DNA of 64,000 bases from Amphiura filiformis (Eukaryota > Echinodermata > Ophiuroidea > Amphilepidida > Amphiuridae). Of the stretch, positions 49,447-61,249 are shown piece after piece. A model generated the notes under the pieces. The model had not been told where the DNA came from, searched no databases, and saw nothing but the letters and a program-made list of their open reading frames with translations. Location: assembly GCF_039555335.1 (NCBI RefSeq), contig NW_027305498.1:62001-126000 (forward strand), written 5' to 3'. How positions within the stretch are numbered: position 1 is the stretch's first letter; the number at the start of each line of letters is the position of its first letter. Both the position numbers and the translations under genes were made by a program.

Positions 49447-51985
49447 CTGTAAATGAAACATATATTTGAAAACAAAGTTGATAATTATACTACCTTAAGA
49501 TTTTATTGAATGTTGTTGAGTATATTTGGTCTGCATGCCAGTTGGACGGGTTCTCAGTACAAATGACCATACTGGACCGTGCCGCAAACATGGGTAGCAT
49601 TCTCGGCCTTTTGGTATATATTAATGACCCAATTTTCTAGGCCAATTTCGGTCGGGTCCTTTTTTCCAAAGTTTCTCAATTGTTTTCGGAAAATAGCCCT
49701 ATTTTGCCTCACGATACCTAACACTTTTGGAAATAAGTCCAACATAATATGTTACTTTTGACCAATGTTGACTTTTGGTATATCAATTTAAATTTCTTGA
49801 AAAATTGGTATAGCCTAATAATATGCATACTTTCAAATTCTCAAAAGCTACGCGTCTCCATGATATAGCTCATGGAGAGTAAACTATACAAAATCCAAAG
49901 CGATTTTTCTTTCGGGAATATGCAACAAACAATCAAATTAATCCGAAGGGTTTTGCAGATTTCCCTTTCTGATTAGAATATCTGGTTTGTTTTGTGTTCA
50001 TCTTTTTTGATCATTAATGAAAAGTTTAATTTTTTCCCAATACATACACACTTGGTTCTTTATTTCACAGTAGAAGTTATTTTTAAGGGACGCGTAATTT
50101 GGTCACAACTGTGTCGTGGGTTTTAGTTGCCTGAATGTTCCCCCTTCACATGTCAAGCTGGATTGGTACTAATGGTTGCCTGTGCCTACAATTTGTTTTT
50201 TGTAAAACACCTATTGCTATCTGACCAATAACCACTTCACATGATAAACAGGGTGGCACGACCAAAAAAAAGTTTAAACTTCTACTTTTCATAAATGATC
50301 AAAGTGTCTTTACAAATATAGTCTCAATGATACAGCATATTTGATAGTGACCTCTTTTACCAATAAGACTTCAAGAAGTTTGGGAGAGGGATCATGCGCC
50401 CGAAGACACAGGCCCTATATTTTTGCCCAGTGCGTTCTCTGGAAAAAACAGGACCGAAGGACGTTTGGATCGGTTGAGTACAAAAACATTCTGCCTTGTA
50501 ACTGCATTTAAAGCCCTAGTTGGTTTATTAAGGCGTATTTATTACAGAGTTTGATAATTTACCTGCCATGTTACATGACTGAAGAGGACAAACATACCAA
50601 ACTTTCCATTTTTTATAGGCCAAGCCCTAAGGTAGTGTTCATAAATACTTTGGTTGGGTGGGGGGGGGGGGGGGTTGGAAAAGTTGGAACCTCGGAAGTC
50701 AACATTTTTTAGATCCCCCCCCCCTTTATATGGTCTAAAAATGTTTGTTCCCCCTTCATGTCCTAAAAAGAAACCAAAAATATACATCATTAAAAGTGGC
50801 ATAGTCTAGATTTCTTTTTGACATTGGGGTTGGAGAAAATTTCTTGAAGTCCAGTGAATCCAGCACCTTTTGCCGACAAAATAAGCTTATGGTACAAATG
50901 CGCGCGAAACTCGCAAAAAAATTTGCCATATTGAAGCTAAACTGGTGAAAATAAATATAGTACAAAACTGGAATTAATTTGCACGAAGCGCAAAAAAATT
51001 GTCACTTTTTAATTTTAAAATGACCAAATATGGGGTTAATTTTGGTTAGAAACCCATATACAGGCGTCAACATTGGGGGATGTGGACCATCCCCCTATCA
51101 AAATATTGGGGGGGGGGGTTATCCCCCATCCCCCGGGATCTACCCCTATGGTCATTAACTCATTAGCTAAAAATTACCGTTTGGAGTATAATGTAAGCTA
51201 ATAAAATTAATGTAGGGGTCCAAAATGAACAAAACCTTTATTAACAACTTCGGCATTTATGGTTTTAGGTCATAAACGGTGGTATGAATAATACTGATAC
51301 CACCTAACTTTAAAATATATGCTTGCATGTAGTTTTACCCTTTTTAAAGTTATTATTATCAATATTTCCATTATACGCCGATGGGGCGAATCCGCCCCGG
51401 GAGTCTGCCTGGGGAAAACACAGGGCGGACTTGCCCCTTCACATACAGGGCGGACTTGCCCAAACGGTACTTTTTTGCTTTACCTCGTGTTATGCCTACT
51501 AAACACAAAATGACGATCTTTTAATTACATAATATGTTGGGCAAAACGTTCACCTTCCAAATAAATATAAGAACTAAAACTGTATCTGCAAGGTCTTGAG
51601 ATTATTACAATATTACTAATTTAAAAAAAAGTAAACTTCCTTGACTCGGAAACGTTTTTTGATGATAATTTCTGTGGCGAGATGTGTCGGAACAAATTGG
51701 GCTTTAAAAAAAACCATATGGAATAAGCTTTTATAATATCCACAGTATGAAGATCCCTAATGCGAGATTTGATAGCCATTTCAATCACTTACGCAAACGG
51801 TGTGTTAAACTATATACCTTTGATGGTTTTTGGTTTTAAATGGCTACAAACGGACACATAGCTTGGTTCAGAGAAATATTTTCCCATTTTTTATAGTCCT
51901 GGGCGACAACGGTCCAGTCGAGCAGTCGCGGGCGGGGGCGCTCCGTCTCTTAAACTATATAATAACCGAGCGGATCTACAGGCGC
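49447..51985. other. no gene recognised; G- and C-runs
   Basis: Long G runs near 50661 and 51108 and C runs near 50717 and 51125 lie in what looks like degraded repeat. No protein family is seen in any frame. Confidence 0.4.
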
Positions 51986-51989
51986 TGAA

Positions 51990-52085
51990 GCGGAAGACAC
52001 TCATGGATCGGCATATTTCGGCAATGCGGGGAATCGCACCCATGAGAGGTGACTGTATCGACCACTACTCTAACCTCTCTTCCCA
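51990..52085 (-). repeat. tRNA-like SINE head, minus strand
   Basis: The reverse complement reads gaggttagagtagtggtcga, resembling a polymerase III A box, and gggtgcgattccccgc, resembling a B box. The spacing is about 10 bp shorter than in a standard tRNA. Likely a tRNA-derived SINE rather than a gene. Confidence 0.35.
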
Positions 52086-52624
52086 TTAAAAGTGTTAATA
52101 TGGTAAACCAAATAACCTAAGTTTACTTTCCTGAATAAAGAAATAGGATTTGGGCAATTAATGCTATTTGGAGACAAATAATGACGAAAAGAACACTTAC
52201 CTGACAAAATAGAGAAAACATGTAGAAACAGAACCGGCATTCGGCCATAATAATTGGTTTCCATGAACCAATACATATTGCAAAGTTAAGGATGTGTGCA
52301 GTTCACATTTTGAAACTGTGTACAAAATAAAAGCATAGTACCAAATAATACGGGTTTACATGGTAGCACAATGCTGATTAAATATCACCTAGTTTAGACA
52401 ATAATTGTAATAAGGGGTGACCATGGCAACGATGACCTATTTGGCTGGTTTATACCAATTTCCCTTGTGACATGAATCATGAAACAAGAACTAAACACGA
52501 TACAAATTACTATGGTATCCAAGTACACCAATAACTTGAATGAAATAAAAATGCGTTGATGCATTAAACCCTCTTATGCTTTTAATTGTTCATTGAGAGC
52601 CTCATATATGTGACGTGTCATGTC

Positions 52625-53000
52625 AAAAGGAGACACTTTTGGGCCGGTTTCACATATCTTAAGTATAGAGATATTCTGCTCCACAACGCCGTTTTCCCCA
52701 ATGAAATCTGACCTTCCTAAGCAAAGATATTGCGTTTGTAAGTTATGGTATTATAAAATTGGAAATTGAGATATCGGCCTTTAAAAATATTATTGACAAT
52801 GTTGAGGGTTTAGGAATTACATTGAAAAATGTCTCAAAAATACAAGATCCCAGTTATATTCCGATCTGAAACTTTCAGACAATATTTTTAACATTAATAA
52901 CATCACAAATTCGCAACAAACCCAAATTGTGAACAAATCGCCCCGGGCAGATTTTTGGTTATTTCTCCATTTACGATCCTGCCCAAAAGTGTCTCCTTTT
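52625..53000. mobile_element. MITE with perfect 20-bp inverted ends
   Basis: aaaaggagacacttttgggc at 52625-52644 and its exact reverse complement at 52981-53000 bound 376 bp of non-coding AT-rich DNA. No clear target duplication was found, so the true ends may lie a few bases outside. Confidence 0.7.
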
Positions 53001-54347
53001 TGTTGATGTTGATATCCATTGAAAAATATATATATATAGCAGGACATAAAAAGAACATAAAACGATCATTGACGAACAACAACGGATTTACTAAAATACC
53101 ATCCGTTTATTGCACGGAAGACCTATTTGGTGTAGTGTGACAGGCGCTTTATTATATGAATGGGTGCAGTTGTCCGGAAAGAATAAAAGAATTTTGAAAA
53201 ATTAGCTTGGGCTGTAGCAGCCATCAAAAATTCTGGATACCAGTATTATCATTATTATTTTCCAGCAGGGCATGGATTCCCTCTTATATCTCAAATAAAA
53301 AAAATTTATTTAAAGTTTCGCGCATTTCGAGCGAAATTAATCCAAAGTGTATCAACTTCCGGGATCAACTTTTACTTCAAATAGTATAAAACTGATGGAG
53401 CTATGAGCGCAGCTATCCCGCTGAAAAGTTAGAACACGTGCCCCAGTTTATCATAAATAAAAAAATTAATGTCAGTAAATAAGATAAATTAAAATCAATT
53501 TCCCCGAAAAATGATGGTAAACTCTAAATTATCTACTCACCTAGTTTTGAATCACGTAATGCCTATACGGTATTTTCATCTCAAGTTTATAGATATGACA
53601 CAAACTGGAATAATGATAAAGGAACGCGTAACCACGCTGTTTTCAATATCGTGACATGCAGTATTGCCAACGGCGCGCTTTAGCCACCAGATTAGGCTAC
53701 TTCTGTCACGATCCGTCGTATATTTTGTCTAATGCAAGCCAATGGTTGATGTTAAAATTTAACGCAATGTCAACTCGTCGAATGCAAATAACTGTATCAC
53801 CATCTACCTCCCCTCTGTGTTTTGTAGAAATATCGAAGCAGCCAAAAGCAAAACATACACCACATCCATGTGTAGAAAGAAACAGTTTTTCAGTGTAGAC
53901 CTTCAAAGTCACAATGAGTAAGCTTAAGCTTAACAGCCCTGCAAGGTTGTAGAATTCTGCAGCTTTAGATCAACAGTCAAGAAGCTTACCCGGATATGAA
54001 GTTATAAAAACATGAAGAATCAACCGCAGACATTCCAAATTGCACACAGATCATTAAAACACATTAAAACAGCATATAATAGGGAAACATAGTTCACCTA
54101 GTCCAAAAAGAAGAGATTTGGCCATGAAAAGTTAGACATGATGTTGAGTGTGTTCATCATGTCATGGCTGTTGTAGTATTCACAATGAACGCGATTTCAG
54201 AGTAACCATACTCCGCCATCAGCAGTTTCATACAGGTGAATGACTGATGTATGACCTTTACTCTTGACAATGTCATTTGTTGACCTTTTAGAAGGTGTGT
54301 ATATAATTATGTAAAGTGTCATAGGGTTTGGAAACGTCTGTGCCCCG
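53001..54347. repeat. non-coding region holding one copy of a dispersed duplicated segment
   Basis: 53525-53815 is related in order and strand to 56715-57165: shared words include atctactcaccta(g/a)ttttgaatcac, ttttcatctc, attttgt(g)tctaatg and aaataactgtatca. A minus-strand open frame (53706-53912) over part of it has four cysteines but is interrupted in the other copy. No gene called. Confidence 0.5.
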
Positions 54348-54713
54348 TCCCTATTACTACACCCCTCGATAAATTTGTGTCTATTTTTGCATTTTTCTCA
54401 AAAACTAATAAAACACTGGTAACAAAGTTATGTATATTATAGGGGCAAGGAATCCAATTACTACACTGGAATTTCAGTGACCCAAGACAAGCAGTTCGTT
54501 ATTTATGATAAGAAATAAGGTACCGCTAGGATGTACCTTATTTCCATATCATATATACTGAACCGCTTGTCTTGAGTCACTGAAATTCCAGTGTAGTAAT
54601 TGGATTACTTGCCCCAATAATATACATAACTTTTGTTACCGTGTGTTATTATTTTTTTGAGAAAAATGCAAAAATAGTCACAAATTTAACACAGGGGTGT
54701 AGTACCCCCTTAA
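54348..54713. mobile_element. TTAA fold-back MITE (GGGGTACTACACC family), copy 2
   Basis: The right end ggggtgtagtacccccTTAA is intact; the left end (ctattactacacccctc) has decayed and lost its TTAA. The body matches copy 1 (tgcatttttctcaaaaacta, aggggcaaggaatccaatta) and folds back nearly completely around taaggtacc...ggtacctta-like centre words. Confidence 0.85.
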
Positions 54714-56714
54714 GGGCTGGGCTGCTCTCTTTCTTGATGAAAATCGCCTCTCTCTACTTTTCATGTCAACGTTTTTTTTCTTGTCCGCAGAGGACTTTGA
54801 CAGTGTCAGCGTTTGTGGTGCTCTGATATTGTTTGAGGCGGTGTCGGCAGTATTTACTTTGAATCGTTCTCCTAAAACTCGCATCGTTTTGTTAATGTAT
54901 ACTCGTACTTTGTCGTAATCTCCACAGTGCACGCGATACACCGCTCCAGATTTGTCATTGTCATCTTTGGACGCAACAATGACTTGACGAAAGATTTAAT
55001 GTGGTTTGAAGACAATGGGGATATTGAAGTTGTCGAACACTTTTTTTCTGACAGAACCTAAACGTGGGGGACTACTAAAAGGATTTATTTTTGAAGAGCA
55101 GTAAGTAAGGCTATGAAATTGATCGCTCTTAATTTTCTTGACTTCTAACACATTTAAAGCTCAAATCTGCGTAGCCACAACGTTTAAGTGACCAATGTGT
55201 CTGCCCGGGTGCTAATGGCACTAAGCTTATGTTATAGTGGGTGGTGTGAGTCGAAAACTAAATATTGGTCGGGGTGAGTTGGTCTTCTGTAAACACTAAC
55301 GTTTGCTGACCGTTGGCTTGTCTTCATGGGGTCGTCGGTAAATTTGATGAACTGGTATTAACTGTTTACGTGCTCCGTAAATTGCTAGACCTTATTTTAA
55401 TTGATGACCACAAAGATATCATCCACGTATCACAACTAAAAGATTGGGGTCAATGGCCGAGGTTATTGTTTTCTGCTCAAACCATTCCATATACTGATTG
55501 GCAATGGTATAGGACTGACGTACATCGCACCTCCATGATAATAAATTTGATGAACAAAACTTAAATGTTCATTCGGTTGTGTTTTCTCTTTTGTTCAAAA
55601 ACCGAAACTCAGCGGATTAAAAAGAGGGGCATACTTTGTCTGCAATCATAATATCTAAAGCTAAATTTATACTACATAGCTGAGCGACAGCGATTGGCTT
55701 TTACCCAACACTTTTGTTGCGTTGGGAAAAGCACTACTAAGTCAAATACCAACCACTTTTTACTCAGTGATAGAGTAATACATTAAACTTAAGTGTAGTG
55801 AGCACCGTTAAGTATATACTAGTTTATTAAGACTATTATTATTAATCATGCTTGTGCTAAACAAATGAAAATCGGATATCAATCACACGTGGACGGTATT
55901 AACAGGACTGTGGTGGCATGGCTGCTGCAAATATAAGTGTCATACAAACATTCGTTTGCTTGTTTGTATGATACATAAACGATGCATGATGATGGAGATG
56001 ATTTGATTATAAATTAGTATAATTATTGTCCCCGCTAAGTACAACCCATACCTCTTAAACTGATTTCGGCTTATATTTGGACACATATATTTATCATAAA
56101 TATAAATTTGGCAAACATATTTCATTGAGAATTAATTTCCCCGATAAATGATGCACACCGACATCGCCTGGCTAATAATTACTTAGTGCATCAGAGATAC
56201 TAAAATCAATACCCGGGATCGATACACGTGAATGTCCTATGCACGTGTTTGATATGAGACGAAAATCTTTGGATACCGGGGTAGAAAATGATGAATATCT
56301 CCCGTAAATGATTTCGTCTAAAGAAACCAGATGTGGTTCCTTGCACTTGAATATATATTTTGAATAGATATGATAGTCGTTAGCTAGCGTCTTGAGAAAG
56401 AAGCTTGCGTCTTGAACTCAAAAATTGACTATATGGCGCAGTGTATAGGCCAATCGTGGGGTACTCTAAAACCAGATGCTATATGGCGTACCATGGTCAC
56501 TCACACACTAGCAAGGTCAGTCACCGCCACTCACCGGGCTATTGTCAGTAGCCTTAGTCAGATGTCCTTCGGCCCATTATGCGTCTCAAACTATTAAACA
56601 GGTCGGAACAAATTGGACATGCATGGCGGTGGATTCAACCTACCATGGCGATTTCTGACATGAAGATATCGGGTCGATGACACTGTGTGATGATATCGTT
56701 TGAAGAATAGAATA
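54714..56714. other. no gene recognised
   Basis: Open frames at 54678-54941 (minus) and 55313-55564 (plus) show no known domain, splice context or codon pattern. No repeat is recognised except a scrap (aatttccccgataaatgat at about 56131) that also occurs near 53500. Confidence 0.4.
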
Positions 56715-57165
56715 TTATATAATCTACTCACCTAATTTTGAATCACCCGACGCCTACATTTTCATCTCGAGATAAAAGATGCGACATCAACTGGAGTAAT
56801 AACTTGTTTACTGATTGGTCCATTGGTCTATATGTTGCTAAAATATTCATTTATAGTCATGCGCCATGAATTGGGGTATAGAAAAAGGTGGGGTGTTACA
56901 TTTTTTCAGTTTCTTTAGGATATTTCTCCTCAGATCTCAAGAATGAAGAAGGGTACTGAACTAGCTTTGGTCTCATTTTATTGCTGATATATCTAGCTAA
57001 AATTGTGGAAAGTAAAAACTTCACATTAAAAAGTATTGTCAACGACATGACTTAGCTACCGAATTAGATTTACTTCTACCGGTTTTTGCAACGCTCCGTC
57101 AAATTTTGTGTCTAATGGCAGCCAATGGGTGAGGTTAAATGTAAATAACTGTATCATCATCCATC
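56715..57165. repeat. second copy of the 53525-53815 segment
   Basis: Shares the ordered words listed for 53525-53815 with about 180 bp of extra sequence in the middle. The minus-strand words AAAnTAG|gtgagtag are kept in both copies, resembling a splice donor. Confidence 0.55.
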
Positions 57166-57737
57166 ATATCAAATTGTGATTTATATCGCATCAATTACGG
57201 ACATCGCAAAGTACATTTCTCATAATTGTTTGTTCCTTCTATATCTTGCTGCTGATGAAATTTCCGTTATCATATGCATGAGAAACAAAACCGGTCTCGC
57301 TATTTTATCTTTTAAGCAATGCTCAATGACCTTTTGGAAAGGGATCAATATTTTCATATTCAATAAAAATTATTTCAAATTATGGTTCTTGAATCAAAAC
57401 TGTATGCTTAACATGTACAGTCTTGGACAACAGTTTGGAATATTTTTTATTTTTTTGCATACTTATGTTTTTAAGTGCAGATTTCTTACCATCAATGACC
57501 CGTTAGCCATGCAAAATGGATCACGGGTATCTGGCAAGGTCTAAGGTACCATTCCATATCACACAATACGTAATGTAGGACAATGGCTTCTTATGCCTGA
57601 CCAATGAACCATCGGGCATACTTTTCACAGTTATTTTAGCGATATGATTCATAAGGTTACATGGGCTTTTGCATTACCGTGTGAAGAAAGCAGCTTTACT
57701 TTGTTGCATCTGTCTGTTGTATACGATATTTCTGATC
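57166..57737. other. no gene; possible left end of Tc1 element
   Basis: atcacacaat at 57558-57567 is mirrored by attgtgtgat at 58864-58873, on the two sides of the Tc1 transposase. These may be decayed inverted termini. A 122-codon open frame (57176-57544) has no domain. Confidence 0.4.
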
Positions 57738-58752
57738 ATGGGGTGCGAGTTGAGCGCAGACTTATTCGACCGCGTCATTGACTCACGTAATCACAGCTAC
57801 AAACAGAAGGATATCGGTGTCGCTTTAGGAATTACATAAGGTGCAGTTTCTAAAAAATTGAAGAGACGTCGAGAGACCGGAACTACTACACCTAGACCAA
57901 GGTCAGGTCGGCCCCGAAAGACAACCGACAGGAAAGACCGATCTCTCCTGAGACTTTGCCGCAATGGCCGCACGAAGCCTGGATCTCGGCTCCAAACAGA
58001 ATGGCTGAGGTCCATAAACGCGCCTGTTACCAGGAAACTTGCGAAAAATAGACTGGTTAGTGCAGGTTTTCGCACAAGACGACCAATAAGAAAGCCAATA
58101 CTTCTGAAAAGACATCGGCATGCGCGCTTACTTTGATCACAGAGACATAGTAACTTTACGGTAGGCCACTGGCGTAATGTGATCTTCACTGACGAGCCCC
58201 GGTTCCTCCTCTACAGACAAGGTGACCGATTCAAGGTCTGAAGACAGTTTGGTCAAACCCTACTTGAGGATTGTAACCTGCCTAGAGTCCAGAGAGATGG
58301 TGATGGAATCACAGTATGGAGAGCATTTCCCAGTAGTTCGAAATAACACCTCTACATGCTAGAATGACACATGAACCAGGACCAATACCTGCATTTTCTT
58401 GGTACAGTTATGCTTTCGTTTGCGAGAAGAGACTTCAGGAACAAGTTCGTGATCCAAGATAACAGCACTACGGCGGACAGAGCCCTACCTGCGAAGGAAT
58501 TCCTTGAAAATGAGAATTTAGGACACCTGGACTGGTCACCTTTGAGCCCGGATATGAACCCTATGCAGAACTTATGGGCAGAAGTATCCCGCGGGCTAGG
58601 TAACATGGACAACCAACCTGCAGGAACTTAGATACGCCCTCAATGCTTGCTGGCGAGATATTCCACAAGGAACCTTGGAAAACCTGATCGAAGGAATGTC
58701 ACGTCGCGTACATGACCTTGAGCTGGCAAGGGGTAGACACACCAAATATTGA
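57738..58752 (+). pseudogene. Tc1/mariner transposase, dead
   Basis: The family cuts and pastes DNA at TA sites. Reading from ATG 57738: an N-terminal helix-turn-helix (KQKDIGVALGIT*GAVSKKL), RRRETGTTTPRPRSGRPRKTT, the linker RKPILLKRHRHARLL, then catalytic motifs VIFTDEPRF (first Asp), FVIQDNST (second Asp) and SPDMNPMQNLW. In the last, the usual catalytic Glu of NPxE is Gln. The end reads ELRYALNACWRDIPQ..LIEGMSRRV...GRHTKY. Length (~338 codons) is normal for Tc1. Five in-frame stops (about 57837, 58134, 58238, 58347, 58362) and a frameshift near 58618 make it non-functional. Confidence 0.93.
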
Positions 58753-59060
58753 GTTGTGTTTTCTCAAGCAAGAGACTTATCTTAACAAGTCATAGTGAGA
58801 GTTTAAATTTATGTCTAAACAATCTCATTTTGTGATACAAAAAGACCGCCAAAAAGTGTTGCGATTGTGTGATCCTTCCATTGTAATGAACTTCCTCAGG
58901 TAATTCTTTGCTTAATTGACAAACTGTGTGATATAAACATCAAATGACATTTGTATCTTTCAATTAAATTCAACTGAGCACTACTCCAGAACAATAAACC
59001 TGTTCCTAATATGATTGAAAACTGCATTTGATACAAAAATAACTAGACTTAGCTGTGGTC
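58753..59060. other. downstream part of Tc1 element and spacer
   Basis: Contains the candidate right inverted word attgtgtgat (58864-58873). Otherwise AT-rich with no feature. Confidence 0.4.
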
Positions 59061-61118
59061 TAACCCACGAACACAGACGTGTTGTGACCCCCTTATGACC
59101 TTTGACCCCAAAATATATGAAAACGCCCATAGACATTGGCTAATGTCAATGCATGGGTGCACGTGGCCCCACTTTGCTATGTTACTTGTGCCAGAAGGGG
59201 CATTTTGAAGGTTTTTCGTGACCCCTTAATGACATTTGACCCCAAATAAAAAATACCACATATGAATTGGGTAACCACAATTCATGTGTGAACATACTGA
59301 TACTGTCCTATGTTTTTCTTAGCAAATAAAAATTTTTGAAGGTTTTCGTTTTATACCGGAAGTGACCCCTTAATGACCTTTGACCCCAAATATGTGTACA
59401 CCCCATAGACACTGGGTAATAACAATGCATGTGTGCAAGTGGCGTCACTGTCCTACATAATTTGTGGCAGAAGATGCATTTTAAAGGTATTTCGTTTTAT
59501 ACCGGAAGTGACCCCTTAATGAGATTTGACCCCAAATAAAAAAATGCCACATATACATTGGGTAACTGCAGATCATGTGTGAACATACCATTACTGTCCC
59601 ATGTTTTACTTAGCTAATAAAAATTTTTGAAAGTATTTCGTTTTATACCGGAAGTGACCCCTTAATGACCTTTGACCCAAAATCTGTGTACACCCCATAG
59701 ACACTGGGTAATAACAATGCATGTGTGTAAGTGGGGTCGCTGTCCTACGTAAGTTGTGGGAGAAGATGCATTTTAGTTGAAATCATGTTTTTGACCCCTA
59801 TGACCCCAGCGTGACCTTTGACCCCACGAGTTTCATTTGATATGTAGGGGCATGGTCAATGATCATTGTGACCAAGTTAGGTCAAAATCGATGTAAGCGT
59901 GTGAGTGCTAGAGCAAATGTAATGGTTGACAGAAGAAGAAAGAAAGAAAGAAGAAACTAGACCACCAGCCATGCCGCGACATGGCACACAAGACGGCCCG
60001 AAAATGGATTTTGAACTTTGACCTTAAATTTTGACCATTTGGGCCGAGGCTATTGTAGACTTCCCCCACCATTAATGGGGCATCACTGTAGCATATAGGG
60101 GCTTAATCCGTCTTCCATAGGCTGAGATATAGCCACTTTTCCGTAATTTTAAAATTTTTTTGGCAAATTTGACGTTTTGACCCCCTTAATGACCTTTGAC
60201 CCCAATATAAAAAAAAACCTCATCTACACCGAGAAAATGCATTGTTACAGTTTAAATTTAAAAAATCTACTATGCTTGGTTATGGAGATAAAAATTCTTG
60301 AAGTTATTTAGCTTAAAACCGGAAATGACGTCTAAATGACCTTTGACCAAAAAAATAAAAATAGCGTTCATACATCGGGTAACACTAATGCATATATGAA
60401 GTTTATGTCACTCTACGTTTTGAGATAAAAAAAATAAAAATATTTGATGATTTTTGGTTTTTGACCGGAAGCGACCCCTTAATGACCTTTGACCCCAAAA
60501 CTGTAGACACCTTAAAGACCCTGGTTGGTAGCAATGCATGTGTGCTAATGGCAACACTCTGCTATGTAATTTGTAAAACCAGTGATTTTTTGAATATTTT
60601 TAGCTTTCAGACCGGAAATGACCCCTTAATGACCTTTGAACCCTTATCTGTGAACACCCTATAGATACCGACCAAAGTCAAGTCACATGACCTAAGCATG
60701 TCACCATCACATGTTATTTGTGGAAGAAGATACATTTTATAGTAAAAATCGCATTTTAGCCATTGTGAGCAGGTCAAAGGTCAAATGGAGTTCAATGTCA
60801 TGTAACATGTGGGGACATGGTCAGTGGTGCTTGTGACCAGGTATGATCAAAATCGGTCAAAGCATAGCAGAGCTAGGGCGAAACGTGGCAAATCACGCAA
60901 AATGTCACGTTTTGCTAAGAAAAAGAACAAAAAAATCACGTTTTTGACCATTGTAGCTAGGTCAAAGGTCAGATGCAAGTCAAAGTCATAAGACCTGTGC
61001 GGGCAAGGTAAGTGGTTGTCCTTACCAAGTTTAGTCACAATCCATCAACCAACGACTGAGCTATAGGCACGAACGTGGTTGACAGAAGAAGAAAGAAGAA
61101 GATCCCAAGCAAGACAGG
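59061..61118 (+). repeat. ~146-bp tandem repeat (tgaccccttaatgacctttgacccc units)
   Basis: gaccccttaatgacctttga or close variants occur at about 59077, 59218, 59362, 59508 and 59654, and again at about 60178, 60325, 60471 and 60618. Spacing is 144-147 bp in both runs. Adjacent units differ in alternating fashion (caccccatagacactgggta versus aaataaaaaa.gccacatat), giving a ~292-bp dimer. Each run ends with ggttgacagaagaagaaagaa (about 59925 and 61078). No coding potential is seen. Confidence 0.85.
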
Positions 61119-61147
61119 ACAAGACGGCGCAGCCTGCGCCGTCTTGT
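61119..61147. repeat. perfect 14-bp-stem hairpin, GC-rich
   Basis: acaagacggcgcag / ctgcgccgtcttgt with a one-base centre closes the 146-bp repeat region. It may mark the end of a mobile element; Helitrons carry a 3' hairpin, but the CTRR end was not found. Confidence 0.7.
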
Positions 61148-61198
61148 AAGAACCTGTAAGAAAAAAGACAAGAACCTGTAAGAAAAAAAGACACAGGG

Positions 61199-61249
61199 AT
61201 TTTTACACAGCCGTGACTAACGTGACTAACGTCACGGCTGTGTAAAAAT
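61199..61249. repeat. perfect 19-bp-stem hairpin
   Basis: atttttacacagccgtgac at 61199-61217 pairs exactly with gtcacggctgtgtaaaaat at 61231-61249, loop taacgtgactaac. No poly-U tail or promoter context suggests an RNA gene. Confidence 0.75.

Noticed and set aside
61119..61147. Helitron 3' terminus
   Set aside because: A hairpin is present but no CTRR end followed by T and no matching 5' TC end could be located.
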